27,688 nucleotides of DNA from Margaritispora aquatica (GCA_007644065.1 VJWN01000044.1:1-27688); one strand, 5' to 3'. Positions 1 through 9,737 are shown, numbered from the stretch's first letter. Program-made: numbers and translations. Notes: generated by a model from the letters alone, not told the origin.

Positions 1-3000
1 ATATCCATGTGCGCCTTCGCAATGCTGAGCATACTGTAAGATCTTCTCAGCTCAGTTGGTGGCACTAACAGAGCCCTTTCAAACCAAGGGATGGACGCTT
101 CATGTTGCTTGTACGGGACCATAATCATTACGAGGGCAACCATGCGCAGACCTTGGTGCTTTGTAACTGGCCCGAAGAGATTTGCCATAGTATTGAAAGT
201 TTCACCTGATGCGTTCATCCTTTGATCAAGAGTCATTGGCGGAATCAAGTCAGTCTGTCTCCGAGTTAGCGACGAACATCGAGCTTTCTCATTGAGTTAC
301 CATTGCAGCAGCATCTAGTGCGTACATAAATCCCATTCTCGCACTGATGTTAAGCTTTGCCGTCAGCCAATTGTGATGATGACCTCTAACAAGTGGCTCC
401 ATGATTTTCTTTGGATTGTTCCTGATCCCGGACAGCCAAGTAGACGCAGTCTCGCTCAACCCGTCCTCGTTAGGCATACGTTCCAACAACTCGTCGAGAC
501 GAGTAAAGAATGAGTATAAATGCGTAGAGCCTTCTGGATTGGCAACAAAAGCCAAAGTATAGTAGTGGCGGAAGTACCCATGCTGCTCAATAACTTTTGA
601 TGCTTGATTGTGATCTGTTAATATTAGAGCAAGGCTCTCGAAAACTCGCAGTAGGTCAGCAGTGGAGAGAACCACAGCGTCAATCGCAAGAAAATGCGCA
701 GCCCAGTATCGAGCAGAGTAAGCTGCCAATTCAGTGGGCTGTGGAGCTTTTCCGCACAGAACGGCGACTGTACTCTCGAAGATAGTCAGGTGAGCATGTG
801 AAGGTGAGGTTCGAAGCCCATCATCATCGACACTCATTGCCTGGAAATACTCCCGGATAGAACGCTCTTGGAAACGAAGCGGGAATTTGCCATCGTCTGT
901 TGCGTCTTTTTCGTCGTCTTCGGCGTCGGATGTTGGGTCACTTTCATCACCAACTGTGACTGGTGTCGCTACTTCGAGAATCCTAAATATTGTCAGCTCA
1001 GTAGTTTCGCGATCTGCTCAGACACGAACCTTGACGATTTTCCTTCAAGCTCCTCCTCAATGCTAAAACCAGAATCCTGTCCAGTGAGTGACCCAACGAA
1101 GGATGCCTCGTTGACTGTTAGAGGGCGTCTTGAGAATGCGAGCCAAGCAAACAATTGCTTCAATGCTTGGTACTGCTCCGGAGTTCTTCGACTTTGGCAC
1201 TCTGCTACCATCAGAGCATACAATGACGATAAATCTGTCGGACAGAAGGTTGTCATATCTTTTAAAACAGCCCCTTCCCGACCTATGGAATTGTATCGAC
1301 GAAGCATATGCTCGACAAAGAGCATGCCTATCCCAAGTCAGTAAAGTTTCGATGAGGGAAATTATGACTGACCATCTGCCCTTTCCTGCAATGATGCGCT
1401 GATCAATTTCTTGACTCGCTTTCGAAACTTGGAAATTTTAGACAAACCTTTGGTTCTGTCCATACGGGTCTTGAGAAGGGTCGGAAAATCAACAGAGATC
1501 TTTTCTTTGGTAATGAAAAGCTGGGTACATTCTGTATTGGTTGCATCGTACTCAGGAATTGGTCGAAGTGTGACGAGGACATGAAGCTTGGACTTTGCGG
1601 CTTGTAGCTTTGATAGAAGTTCTAGAAATACGGTTTTGTCCGCCGACGATGCCATTTCATCCAAACCGTCGAGAACCAGGTACGCATTGCCCTCGCCGTC
1701 TTCAGGAAACTTTGAAATCAAATATTTCTCCCACAGAGCCTGCCAATCTGTGGTGTTGACGGTCTCATTCTCGTTCTTGTCGATCTCAGCTGCGGCTTGC
1801 TCACAGTATATAGTATCTTGCTCAGCAAGTTGTCTTATGAGACTTGCTGTAGCCGTTGTCATTGTTTTGAGCTCCTCTTGCTCGTCCTTGAAGTAAAAGT
1901 ATGCTACTGAACTTCTTGGGTCGTAGTCGGTGGTCTCACTGAGCTTCTGCACAACTGAGAACGCCAAATTTGACTTTCCTACTCCCGAACCTCCAACGAG
2001 CAACAGAACAGACTTCTCATTAGAACTCCAACTCCCGTACGACTTCTCTTCAAAGATCCACTCTCCTGTTCCATGAACGTACGAAGCCTCAATATCCTCA
2101 GCTTGCTCGATAAGTACAGCGGGTTTCATGAAGGTGCGACGAACGACGTTGAATGCCGCGTGTTTTCTTGCTCCTGGTTCCTTTCCTTTGTCCTTTGACT
2201 TGTGCACCTGGGATTGCGCTTTTGCAGCCTTTTTCTCCTGCTCCGCCATCATTTTCGCAAAATTCTCTGCCAATTGAGTTTGCATTTCTGTCACAGCAAG
2301 AAAGCCATCTTTAACTGAAGACTGGATATCTTGAGCTCTCAGGTCAATTTCCTGTGTCGTGATATCGATTCTTTGGGTTGATACAATGACATGCTTGGTA
2401 TCCTTCTTGATTTCTTCAGTATTTCCAAGTGTGGCAAAATTGGTTGCAGACTCAAGTCGCTTCAGTGCGGTTTCCATAGTGCCATACGCTCCAGCGAGCT
2501 CATCATCGCCACCACCCTCCAAGAGAGTTTTGAACCACTTCTCTGTTTTAAGTTAATGCCGAACGAAATACGGAGGAGGGCACATACTAAAGCGCCCTTT
2601 CTTGACAGCCTTCGTCGCAATTGCGAGGAGGTTCATCATGCTTGAAAAAACTCTAGTGAGAAAGAGCTTGTAAGCAGGAACTGTTGGCATTCTGCTCTCG
2701 ATGATCGAAACTCTCTCTAAAAAGTTATTCATCTCGTCGAAGAAGCTAGTGATCTTGTCATAGTCTGCTGACACATCTTTGCAAGCCTGAAAGTTTTAGT
2801 TCTGACAAGAATACAGGGTGGTGAGTCCTTACCTTCATCACATATGTGAAAGCTGTCAAAATGGCTGCTGCTGGAGGGAACGCCTAGAACCGTCAGAATA
2901 AGTTTCTATACATCATTTGAAGCCTTTCGAAGACTTACAGGTGTTGCAGCCTGTGCAATGTATTGAGCACCCTTCATCACGAGGTCGCTATTCCGCGTAA

Positions 3001-3211
3001 TCGCAGAACGAAGTTTGTCAACTTTGCTCTTGTCATGACGAAAACCATCGAAGAGATCATTTTTCAATTGCGCATCATTCATAATGTCATTAACACTCGT
3101 GAATCGAGGCAAAGTTCTCAAATCTTGACCGGTGGTTTCATAGTAACCCCTCAATGCTGTAGACCACAGATCCGCGATATCCGTGGTCTTTTCGGTAGGG
3201 TTCGACGCCAT
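1..3211 (-). CDS. STAND/NLR-type NTPase: Goodbye domain + NACHT (7 exons, C-terminus outside window)
   Basis: A likely intracellular signal-transducing NTPase of the fungal NLR-like class. I rebuilt seven exons on the minus strand: 3211-2939, 2883-2833, 2786-2588, 2542-1373, 1327-1030, 982-301 and 254-<1. Introns are 45-55 bp with GT..AG ends, every phase agrees, and the frame stays open for about 975 residues. Residues 1 to about 180 look like the fungal STAND N-terminal Goodbye domain (DLWSTALRGYYETTGQDL near the start, FPPAAAILTAFTYVMK in exon 2). An amphipathic, Thr/Gln/Ile/Asp-rich helix follows at about 220-280. The NACHT core has a Walker A loop GGSGVGKS at about 358-365 and a Walker B YLVLDGLDEM at about 462-471. 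Downstream come the usual post-NACHT helices and an alpha-helical stretch that looks TPR-like at the edge. NLR-type sensing in non-self recognition or cell death is family knowledge; the ligand and effector are unknown. Start ATG 3211 is the first in the Goodbye frame. Confidence 0.85.
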
Positions 3212-3477
3212 ATTGATAGGTATATTTCACTTTATCGCAGGATCGAAAAAAAACAGCAATGCTAAAAGGAAGAAGAAAAGCTTCTGACTCCCTAAAAGGT
3301 TTTAGGGCTCCGTATGAATATACTGTAGGGATGTCTATCGTATCGTTGACCAATAAACACCCTAGCAAACGATTTCCTAGAAGAATACTTGGGGGCTGAA
3401 AATAAGCGATTAATCTTGCGTGCAAGGAATCTTACAGCAGCTTTAGCCTCAGTTGCCGTATATTTAGCGGGAGCAAA
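3212..3477. promoter_or_regulatory. Presumed 5' UTR/promoter of the STAND gene
   Basis: About 265 bases of ordinary base composition lie between the start codon of the STAND gene and the AT-rich block. No convincing gene is seen on either strand. No specific factor site or TATA box could be assigned. The promoter role is inferred from position only. Confidence 0.35.
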
Positions 3478-3860
3478 TAATCCAGTTTTATCAATAAAAA
3501 CCCATATTTAAAATAGTAAATAAAAAAGCTAATTTTATTAGTATTAAAATTCCTATAAAGAGATTATTAGTTAGATAGTAAGTTTTAAAAGTTTAACTCC
3601 TTTATTAGAAAATCGTAAGTATATTAAATATAAATTATTAAAAAGTTATTAAATATAATTTAAGTATTATATGTAATTAACTTTTATATAGAAATACGAT
3701 TAAAATAAAATTCTTATAATATCGTAGCGTAGTAATACAGTTTAAAAGTTTTAATAATAAATAATGGTAGTCGATAAAAAAACCGTTATAATAAATATTA
3801 ACCAATTAAATAATATCTTTGTTTAATCGCTATAATTAAAGTTAGAAATACTCAAGTTGT
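3478..3860. repeat. Extremely AT-rich, RIP-like block
   Basis: The base composition changes abruptly near 3478 and returns to normal near 3860. Within 3601-3720 only 12 of 120 bases are G or C. In 3601-3840 I count seven CpG but only two CpA and three TpG, with TpA very common. Loss of CpA/TpG with survival of CpG is the expected footprint of repeat-induced point mutation (CpA to TpA), a fungal defence against repeated DNA. No ORF, terminal repeat or target-site duplication is visible, so the parent element cannot be named. It sits just upstream of the STAND gene and beyond the 3' end of the FN3 gene. Confidence 0.6.
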
Positions 3861-3948
3861 TTTATTTGAAAAAATACACGCTACAACTAATGCTATGGTT
3901 TATATACGCAGGCCAAGGTCGAACACGAGTTTCGTATAGTATCGAAAA

Positions 3949-6900
3949 TCATCCTTCATCCTCGGTGGTCAATTCGCTTTCACTTCTTTCTACCTCAACA
4001 CTCTCCCTCCCAATACCGCCAGCCCTACCTTTCCCCTTATTCAACCCGAACCGACTCCAATTTACACTCATCCTCCCTTCTTTCGGGGTATCCTTCTCTT
4101 TCGGTTTCCACTCCCCACTGGCATTGCTCCCGATCATCGGACTACTCGTCACGCTATCCATACTTCTGCCTAGCCCAGCATCCTCACTGTACTCATCGAA
4201 ACTCCCATCCCGCTCAACAGAAGCGTTTCTATCTGAATTAGATCCACTACCTGCTCCTTTCTTAGTGCCAATGTGACGTAGAGATGAAAGGCTGAATTTG
4301 CTTGAGCTGCCTTTGCGACGCAGGAGGTCACGGAGGGATCCTGCCGATTCCTTTTCTTTGGCTGACGCATTAGGGGTTGGCGCATCGGAGGGTGTGTTGC
4401 TCGATATCCTGTCCAGGCTGTCGTACGACTCTGCTATGCTATGTTGCGTATGTATCGAGTGTGTATCTCGAGACTTCCTAGAGGCGGTAGGAGAAGAAGC
4501 AGGCATTGGCGGCAGCTCATCGATAGGACTTTCATCACTGCTCCTTACCTTAGACTTTCCTTTCCCTTTGTCTTTATCAACATCTGTGGTCGGAGTCTTA
4601 AAAAAGAGACCTTTGAAAGCTGGTGCAGCGGGATTTAGCTTCGGAGTTATTGGCTTTTGAGAGGATGGAGGTCGAGTACCGATGACACCCACATTTGGTG
4701 CTGGGCTTGAATGTCCAAGTCGATCATCCTCTGGGTAAATTATCTCATCATCTTGGCTTGCTACACCAGTGATGAGATTGGTAGAAGAACCGTGCTGAAT
4801 GGATGGCCTTCTCGATGGATTCCTGGACCAGGATGGTGGAACGTTAACAGACCAATTGGCTGCAAGAGGGCTATTTTTTATGTGAGCATCAGAAGCTGGA
4901 GCTGGACCCCATCCAAAAGGTGCGCTATCCGTAGAGGGTCGGGGAAGCTCTGCATGACCTGCTGAAGCGATGGAGACAGGTCGTGGACTGCTTGGATCCC
5001 GTTCAGAGTGTATGCTGTTCTCATCCATACTATTATTGAACATGTTGAAACCGCGTCGTCTTCTTGCTACAATGTTGTTGCGTGCTGGTGCAGGAGCATT
5101 ACCCTGACTTGAGGCATCACTGGCAGTGAGAGATCGTTTCCCAAACCCGGGCCAGTTGGTTGTGAAGCTCATGCGCCGAGCTTTATTTGCTAATGTCTCT
5201 GGTTCCTCAAGCGATCGTGGGAAGGATTGGCTTTGACCATGCTTGAGAGTCCCAAGCGCTGGGCCGTCAGCTTGAACAGTCTTTCCACGCGCACGCGATG
5301 AGAAGAACATATCTAGGAGTTTGTTTGGCGTTGGCTCATTCCTTGGCATCGATCCAATAACACCAAAATCCGTTCTCGGAGAGTTGAGTGATCGTCTATC
5401 ATTATCTTCCCTAAAGGCTGCTGATGAAACTCCATAGAGAGCTAGGTTCTGAGAAGAATTTTGCGGGCTAGATATGCGACTGGCCGAACGACTGGACGAG
5501 TCTGGCGATTGATGGACTCCATAGAAAGATCCAACTGAATCACCGCCAGGGCTAGAAGGCTCATCATCGGCGAATATATTGGAAGGTAATAGCGAAGTCG
5601 CTGTGGGACTCAATGGTGCTCCTGCGGTAAGCATGTGAATATCTTCGTCACTCATTCCATGCATCTGCTCTGAAAGTGGTACCATAGCCAGATCGTTGTT
5701 CAAATCGATATAAGGTCCAGGTGCGAAAGTCGGTGATGTAGTATTGTGAAGGTTATTGAAGACACTGGCGTTTGCAAATGCAGACTCGGGGTTGGAATAA
5801 ACTGCTCCAGGCGATGATATGGTGTTGGTTCTGCTCTTTCGATTGCGTACTCTTCGTGATTTGACCTTTCCTGAGGCTCCAGTTGGGTCAAAGTCAACCC
5901 CTGAAGAGTTGGCGTGTTGCATCAAAGCATGAGTCGATTGAAGACTATTGACCAAGTTTTGATTCATTACGATTGCGGCAGCAATTTCGCCCAAGGTCGT
6001 AACGTTGTGATTGATCGTCTTCAAGCAATCATCCTCAGTTCGCTTCCATTGAGCAGCCTCACGCTGATCGTTGTCATCTTGCTCTTTGGTTTCCTCGTCA
6101 TTCTGCGCACCAGGGAGCTTGCTTCGCTCTCGTTCAAGCTCCTTGATTTGCAGACCTTTTTGATGAATATCATCCTCAAGGCTCTTAACTATCAATTGCA
6201 ATTTTGCACTTTCATCCCGGAGATCAGAGACCTTGGAGTCCTTCTCAAGCTGGAGCTTCTCAGCCTTACCGCGCCACTCCTCTCTTTCAACTTTCATGCG
6301 CTCAATTTCATTCCTCCACCTTGTCATATCATCATTTCGCTTCTTCCTGACCAACTCCTTGCCAGCCAAGATGTTCTCCTTCTGGGACTTCTTAATCTGT
6401 GCATCACGGTTCATGCGTTCAGAAACCGCAGCTTCCTGTTTCAACTTATCACTTGCTTCCTCTTTCTTTGATAGTGCCTTTTGCTTTTCTTCCTTCTCTG
6501 CCGAGAGATTGATCATCAGGACTCTATATTCCTCGGCATCCCTCGCCATCTGTGATAAAATATCATCGTGCTCCTTCCGGATGGCTTCGAATTTGTCAGC
6601 GAGCTGATCCATAGACTCTCCCGGCTGCAAACTCGAAACAGCAAAATCTCTGGCAACTTGATCGACACTTGCTGTAGATGGAGAGTGCTTTCGGCCTATA
6701 GTGTTTCGTCTCTGGCCTGTATTTCCACTGCTCTGCTCTCGTACCATTGATTGCGAGCCCTCGGGTAGAGGAACAGCTTCAACCCCAACCGTGTTGCGTC
6801 TCCCACTTCCAGTCTCCTTGTCAACAACCACAAGCTCATCTTCGTCGTCGGATGGCTCTGTGGAGCCATTACATCCTTCTAGTTTTGGACGTCCATTGCG

Positions 6901-7350
6901 ACCTAGTGTCCTGAGTCTGAGCACCGAGCTACCGGACTGAAAATTATTCGTCCCCACCGCAATGATTCTCACATTGTAGTAGTGTGCTGGTTTCAATCCG
7001 GTGACCGTAATCGCAGTTTCCAGGCGTAAAGAATCGCCAATGTTGACTCCGTTCACTTGGATCAAGTACTTGACCACAGGCTTTGATGGTACAGGCCTAC
7101 TCCAGTGCAGAGTTAAGGATGTAGTATTGATGCCTGCGATGGAAACCTCTGGCGCATCAGGAACTTCAACCCCAAGGATACTGATAAGTTCCGGGACTGG
7201 CTTCCATAAGGTCTGCCACGCTCTATACAGAAGCCAGGACAGAGCACTGGCCGTCGCGGCAGATTGTATCAAATACATATTTGTGTCAGCGACATGATTC
7301 CAGTCCCAGATCCAGTCGAGAAGGGCGATATAGAAGTCCAGGGCGTTCAT
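3949..7350 (-). CDS. Membrane-anchored fibronectin type III / coiled-coil protein, 1133 aa, function unknown
   Basis: A single-exon gene ending at 3949. I choose ATG 7350 (MNALDFYIALLDW), which precedes one hydrophobic segment at about residues 25-48 (a likely membrane anchor). An FN3 domain follows at about 63-150 (PDAPEVSIAGI, LTLHWSRP, VKYLIQVNG, TAITVTGLKPAHYYNVRIIAVG). A long charged coiled coil covers about 245-475, and the remaining 650 residues are a Ser/Pro/Asn-rich, probably disordered tail. Two RRNT[V/I]G motifs (184-189 and 214-219) look like basophilic kinase sites. The frame stays open 128 codons further upstream to 7734, but that part is low complexity, Ser/Thr/Cys-rich and unlike a conserved N-terminus, so I read it as 5' leader. 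The overall plan of anchor, FN3, coil and tail resembles an uncharacterised protein family in filamentous ascomycetes. A scaffold or tether role is inference only. Confidence 0.85.
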   Translation of the reverse strand: MNALDFYIALLDWIWDWNHVADTNMYLIQSAATASALSWLLYRAWQTLWKPVPELISILGVEVPDAPEVSIAGINTTSLTLHWSRPVPSKPVVKYLIQVNGVNIGDSLRLETAITVTGLKPAHYYNVRIIAVGTNNFQSGSSVLRLRTLGRNGRPKLEGCNGSTEPSDDEDELVVVDKETGSGRRNTVGVEAVPLPEGSQSMVREQSSGNTGQRRNTIGRKHSPSTASVDQVARDFAVSSLQPGESMDQLADKFEAIRKEHDDILSQMARDAEEYRVLMINLSAEKEEKQKALSKKEEASDKLKQEAAVSERMNRDAQIKKSQKENILAGKELVRKKRNDDMTRWRNEIERMKVEREEWRGKAEKLQLEKDSKVSDLRDESAKLQLIVKSLEDDIHQKGLQIKELERERSKLPGAQNDEETKEQDDNDQREAAQWKRTEDDCLKTINHNVTTLGEIAAAIVMNQNLVNSLQSTHALMQHANSSGVDFDPTGASGKVKSRRVRNRKSRTNTISSPGAVYSNPESAFANASVFNNLHNTTSPTFAPGPYIDLNNDLAMVPLSEQMHGMSDEDIHMLTAGAPLSPTATSLLPSNIFADDEPSSPGGDSVGSFYGVHQSPDSSSRSASRISSPQNSSQNLALYGVSSAAFREDNDRRSLNSPRTDFGVIGSMPRNEPTPNKLLDMFFSSRARGKTVQADGPALGTLKHGQSQSFPRSLEEPETLANKARRMSFTTNWPGFGKRSLTASDASSQGNAPAPARNNIVARRRRGFNMFNNSMDENSIHSERDPSSPRPVSIASAGHAELPRPSTDSAPFGWGPAPASDAHIKNSPLAANWSVNVPPSWSRNPSRRPSIQHGSSTNLITGVASQDDEIIYPEDDRLGHSSPAPNVGVIGTRPPSSQKPITPKLNPAAPAFKGLFFKTPTTDVDKDKGKGKSKVRSSDESPIDELPPMPASSPTASRKSRDTHSIHTQHSIAESYDSLDRISSNTPSDAPTPNASAKEKESAGSLRDLLRRKGSSSKFSLSSLRHIGTKKGAGSGSNSDRNASVERDGSFDEYSEDAGLGRSMDSVTSSPMIGSNASGEWKPKEKDTPKEGRMSVNWSRFGLNKGKGRAGGIGRESVEVERSESELTTEDEG

Positions 7351-8100
7351 GCAGAATTGATATATTCGAAGTTTGCAACCGGAGAACTGCCAGAAGTCTG
7401 CCACGTTAAAATTGCTGGAGCTAGTGGTGGTGTTGGTGTTGGTGAACAAAAACAAAATAATGGAATGTCCAGAACATCGACATTTGACCCTGGAGCAACA
7501 TCGCGAGGAAGGAGCCTGAGGTTGATCAGATTCTCGCGATTGTGGCCCCCGGATAGAGGCGGCGATCAGAGCCTGTTTGGGCCATGCTTGAGCGGATGTG
7601 GGCTTTTTCAATCCGCAAACCAATTGGAATGAGTGAGTGCAATAGAAAAACCAACATCTGCCGGCAGTTGGAAAACATGTTGGAAGACTGCCGTTGCAAT
7701 TGACAATGTAGAGAAGGTACAAAGTTGATATCACAGCTGTTTATTTGTATGAAAAGAAGACTGAGAGAGACTTTTTTGTGTCGAGAATTATCTTTTCCCA
7801 CTTACCAAAATCTACCTCAATTACTAAGACTACAAGAACCACAATTACCCCTCATGGCAGAGTCAGCGCGACAGTATACCTTGCCTACAGGCGATTCAAG
7901 TGCTGTAATGTGTACTGATATCCGACATTCTACTATGTCTGTACCATTTAGTCGGAACGCTCTTTGCCTTAGTTGATAATAGTTTATCTAGTGTGACAAT
8001 CATTTGGATTGTGTTTAAATCCAGAAAGGTATCCTACTTGGCTATTCCAACTTTTATCAAGGTGGGGTTTGAACTTGTCTGTACTAGTTTAGCGAACAAC

Positions 8101-8118
8101 TTTGATAGAACTATCAAA
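8101..8118. repeat. Perfect inverted repeat TTTGATAG-AA-CTATCAAA
   Basis: Two 8-base arms are exact reverse complements separated by two bases. It lies about 750 bp upstream of the FN3 start codon and about 1.6 kb upstream of the lipin start. The arm contains GATA on one strand and TATC on the other, so it could be a paired GATA-type factor site or a DNA hairpin. Function is not shown by sequence alone. Confidence 0.5.
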
Positions 8119-9050
8119 ACTTTTACAATCTCTAATGTATTTTTAAATTGTTATGTTTGGGTATTGAATTGATAGAAAATTAATTTTGACGACTCTAAAC
8201 GACGAAGCTTTGATGGCTTGACCTCCTAGATATCTGGTATTTGTGAAACATTTTCTTAACTGTATTGCCTTCTCTTCCTGTCTGTATTAGATGGTTGCTT
8301 TTGTCATGTAGCACATCAATTTTGGACAAAAAGGATAGTAAACAACACTTTACTTCACCTGTGATAATTATATCAATCATATGTATCTATGAAGTGCTTG
8401 TGCTCGAATATTTCGGAAGACATAGATTAGTAAGGTATTTTGATTGTCGAGATTATGGCTCAACAGATATCAAATACGACTCCAGGCCCGGCATTGAAGA
8501 GGACATATTTGCTACAAGGGTGTAAGGATAATATGTTCTCTTCGACAGACTTTAATACCTCGGTCTCTAATGGTTTTCGAGGAATTTTAAAGATATAGCA
8601 ACTCCGATAGAAACGCATAACGCACTTCCTTGCACATGAAAGGTTTTCCATCACATGCTTTTCGGATAACGCCGAATCAGGACCGCATAACGGACTTGCA
8701 ATATGGAATGGCTCAAGCTATCAACTTGACTTGAGTTAAACTCATGACTAGCTGACAGTCTGATATACATAGAATAACTGTGAAGAAGAAGGAAGTATAT
8801 AATATATCGTCTCCTAGTAAGTGGCAAGGCAACGGAATAGATGCATATTGAATTGAGGCTGATTAAGTCACGAGTGAGGTGAGAAGTGAGCAAGTGAGGA
8901 GGTGAGATTCTCATCAATTAAACTCACCTGCGGAGTAATTGAACCCGAGAATACTTAATCATTCACTCCCCCAACATTTGCTGTAGGCGCCGTTAGGTAA
9001 CAGATGTATAGTCTATGCAGTGGGACGGTGGTCATCTGGGACATCTGAAC

Positions 9051-9084
9051 TGTAACGGTACAGTTGTACCTTTTTTGTAACGGT
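9051..9084. promoter_or_regulatory. Palindrome flanked by direct repeats upstream of lipin
   Basis: The 9-mer TGTAACGGT occurs at 9051-9059 and again at 9076-9084. Between them, and overlapping the first copy, is the perfect inverted repeat GGTACA-GT-TGTACC (9057-9070). AACGG matches the core of Myb-type binding sites. The cluster lies about 460 bp upstream of the lipin 5'-UTR intron, so it could be a promoter element. The repeats are seen; the regulatory role is inferred. Confidence 0.4.
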
Positions 9085-9513
9085 CATGCGATGCTCCCAA
9101 GTTGTTGTTGAGTCCAGTCTTGGGTTCCTGTCCTGTTCCTGTCGCTCGTCACGCTCGTATCGTTTATCCGTCGTCCGCGATGTCCTCGGCATAACTTGGA
9201 ACTGACAAAAAGTACCGTGCGCCGGCTGAATCTGAGGTGAGGCTGCTGGCCCGCCGAACCCACCAGGGCTGGGGCTGGCTGGGCTGGCGTGGAACACGGG
9301 GATGGGAAAGTGTCCGTGGTGTCGTCAGTGATGAGTGAGTGACCCCATCATGAACTCCCAGCTTCCAGCTTTGTTTTCCTCCTAATCCTCTAAAGTATTG
9401 TTCAATATCCTCATTGCTCTGAGAATTCAAGGCATATACAACACCGAGTAAGGTACCTTACCTATTCTACCAAGGTCGTTGTATTCGACACCGAAGCACC
9501 TGAATTGGATTTG

Positions 9514-9660
9514 GTGAGTTCTCCCATCATCCATCTCCTCAAATCCCACCAAGAAAGTCGCATGCCGGCTTGTCAGTCCCAGCAAACGGATAAATCCATC
9601 TCAACGACTTTACAATGTCCTCAAACTTTACATACATTCGCTGATCCTTCTCTTTTGCAG
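9514..9660 (+). other. Probable 5'-UTR intron of the lipin gene
   Basis: A strong donor (TTG|GTGAGTT at 9514) and a strong acceptor preceded by a pyrimidine-rich run (CCTTCTCTTTTGCAG ending at 9660) bracket 147 bases just ahead of the lipin start at 9738. Leader introns of this size are common in conserved fungal genes. Only transcript reads would prove it. Confidence 0.5.
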
Positions 9661-9737
9661 ACTGATTAACTGTCTTTTGGTTTCCCTACTTTATGTACAT
9701 TGTTTTCCATCAGCCTTCATCCACTGCCACTATTGCG

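Larger units (their letters stand above)
7351..9513. other. Long divergent intergenic interval with no convincing gene
   Basis: This interval lies between the start of the minus-strand FN3 gene and the 5'-UTR intron of the plus-strand lipin gene, so it should hold both promoters. ORFs here are short, overlap on both strands and show no recognisable domain. Visible structure is limited to an 18-base perfect inverted repeat (8101-8118), a palindrome flanked by direct repeats (9051-9084), and a G-rich run (9266-9306). No RNA gene was recognised. Confidence 0.5.

Noticed and set aside
868..1344. Plus-strand 158-codon ORF with a hydrophobic, cysteine-rich start
   Set aside because: It lies antisense to exons 5 and 6 of the STAND gene, whose spliced frame is far better supported; no domain is visible in the ORF.
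3478..3860. A complete transposon
   Set aside because: There is no ORF, terminal repeat or target-site duplication in the AT-rich block; only the mutational footprint is supported.
3857..4276. Plus-strand ORF resembling a small membrane protein
   Set aside because: It is the antisense shadow of the Ser/Pro-rich C-terminus of the FN3 gene plus the AT-rich edge.
8925..9010. Possible minus-strand tRNA, because of a GGGTTCAATTAC B-box-like run
   Set aside because: The flanking bases do not pair into a T-stem, and no matching anticodon or acceptor stems could be formed.
9693..9737. Upstream in-frame ATG as the lipin start
   Set aside because: Lipins start at the MQYV-type amphipathic helix; the 15 extra residues look like leader sequence.
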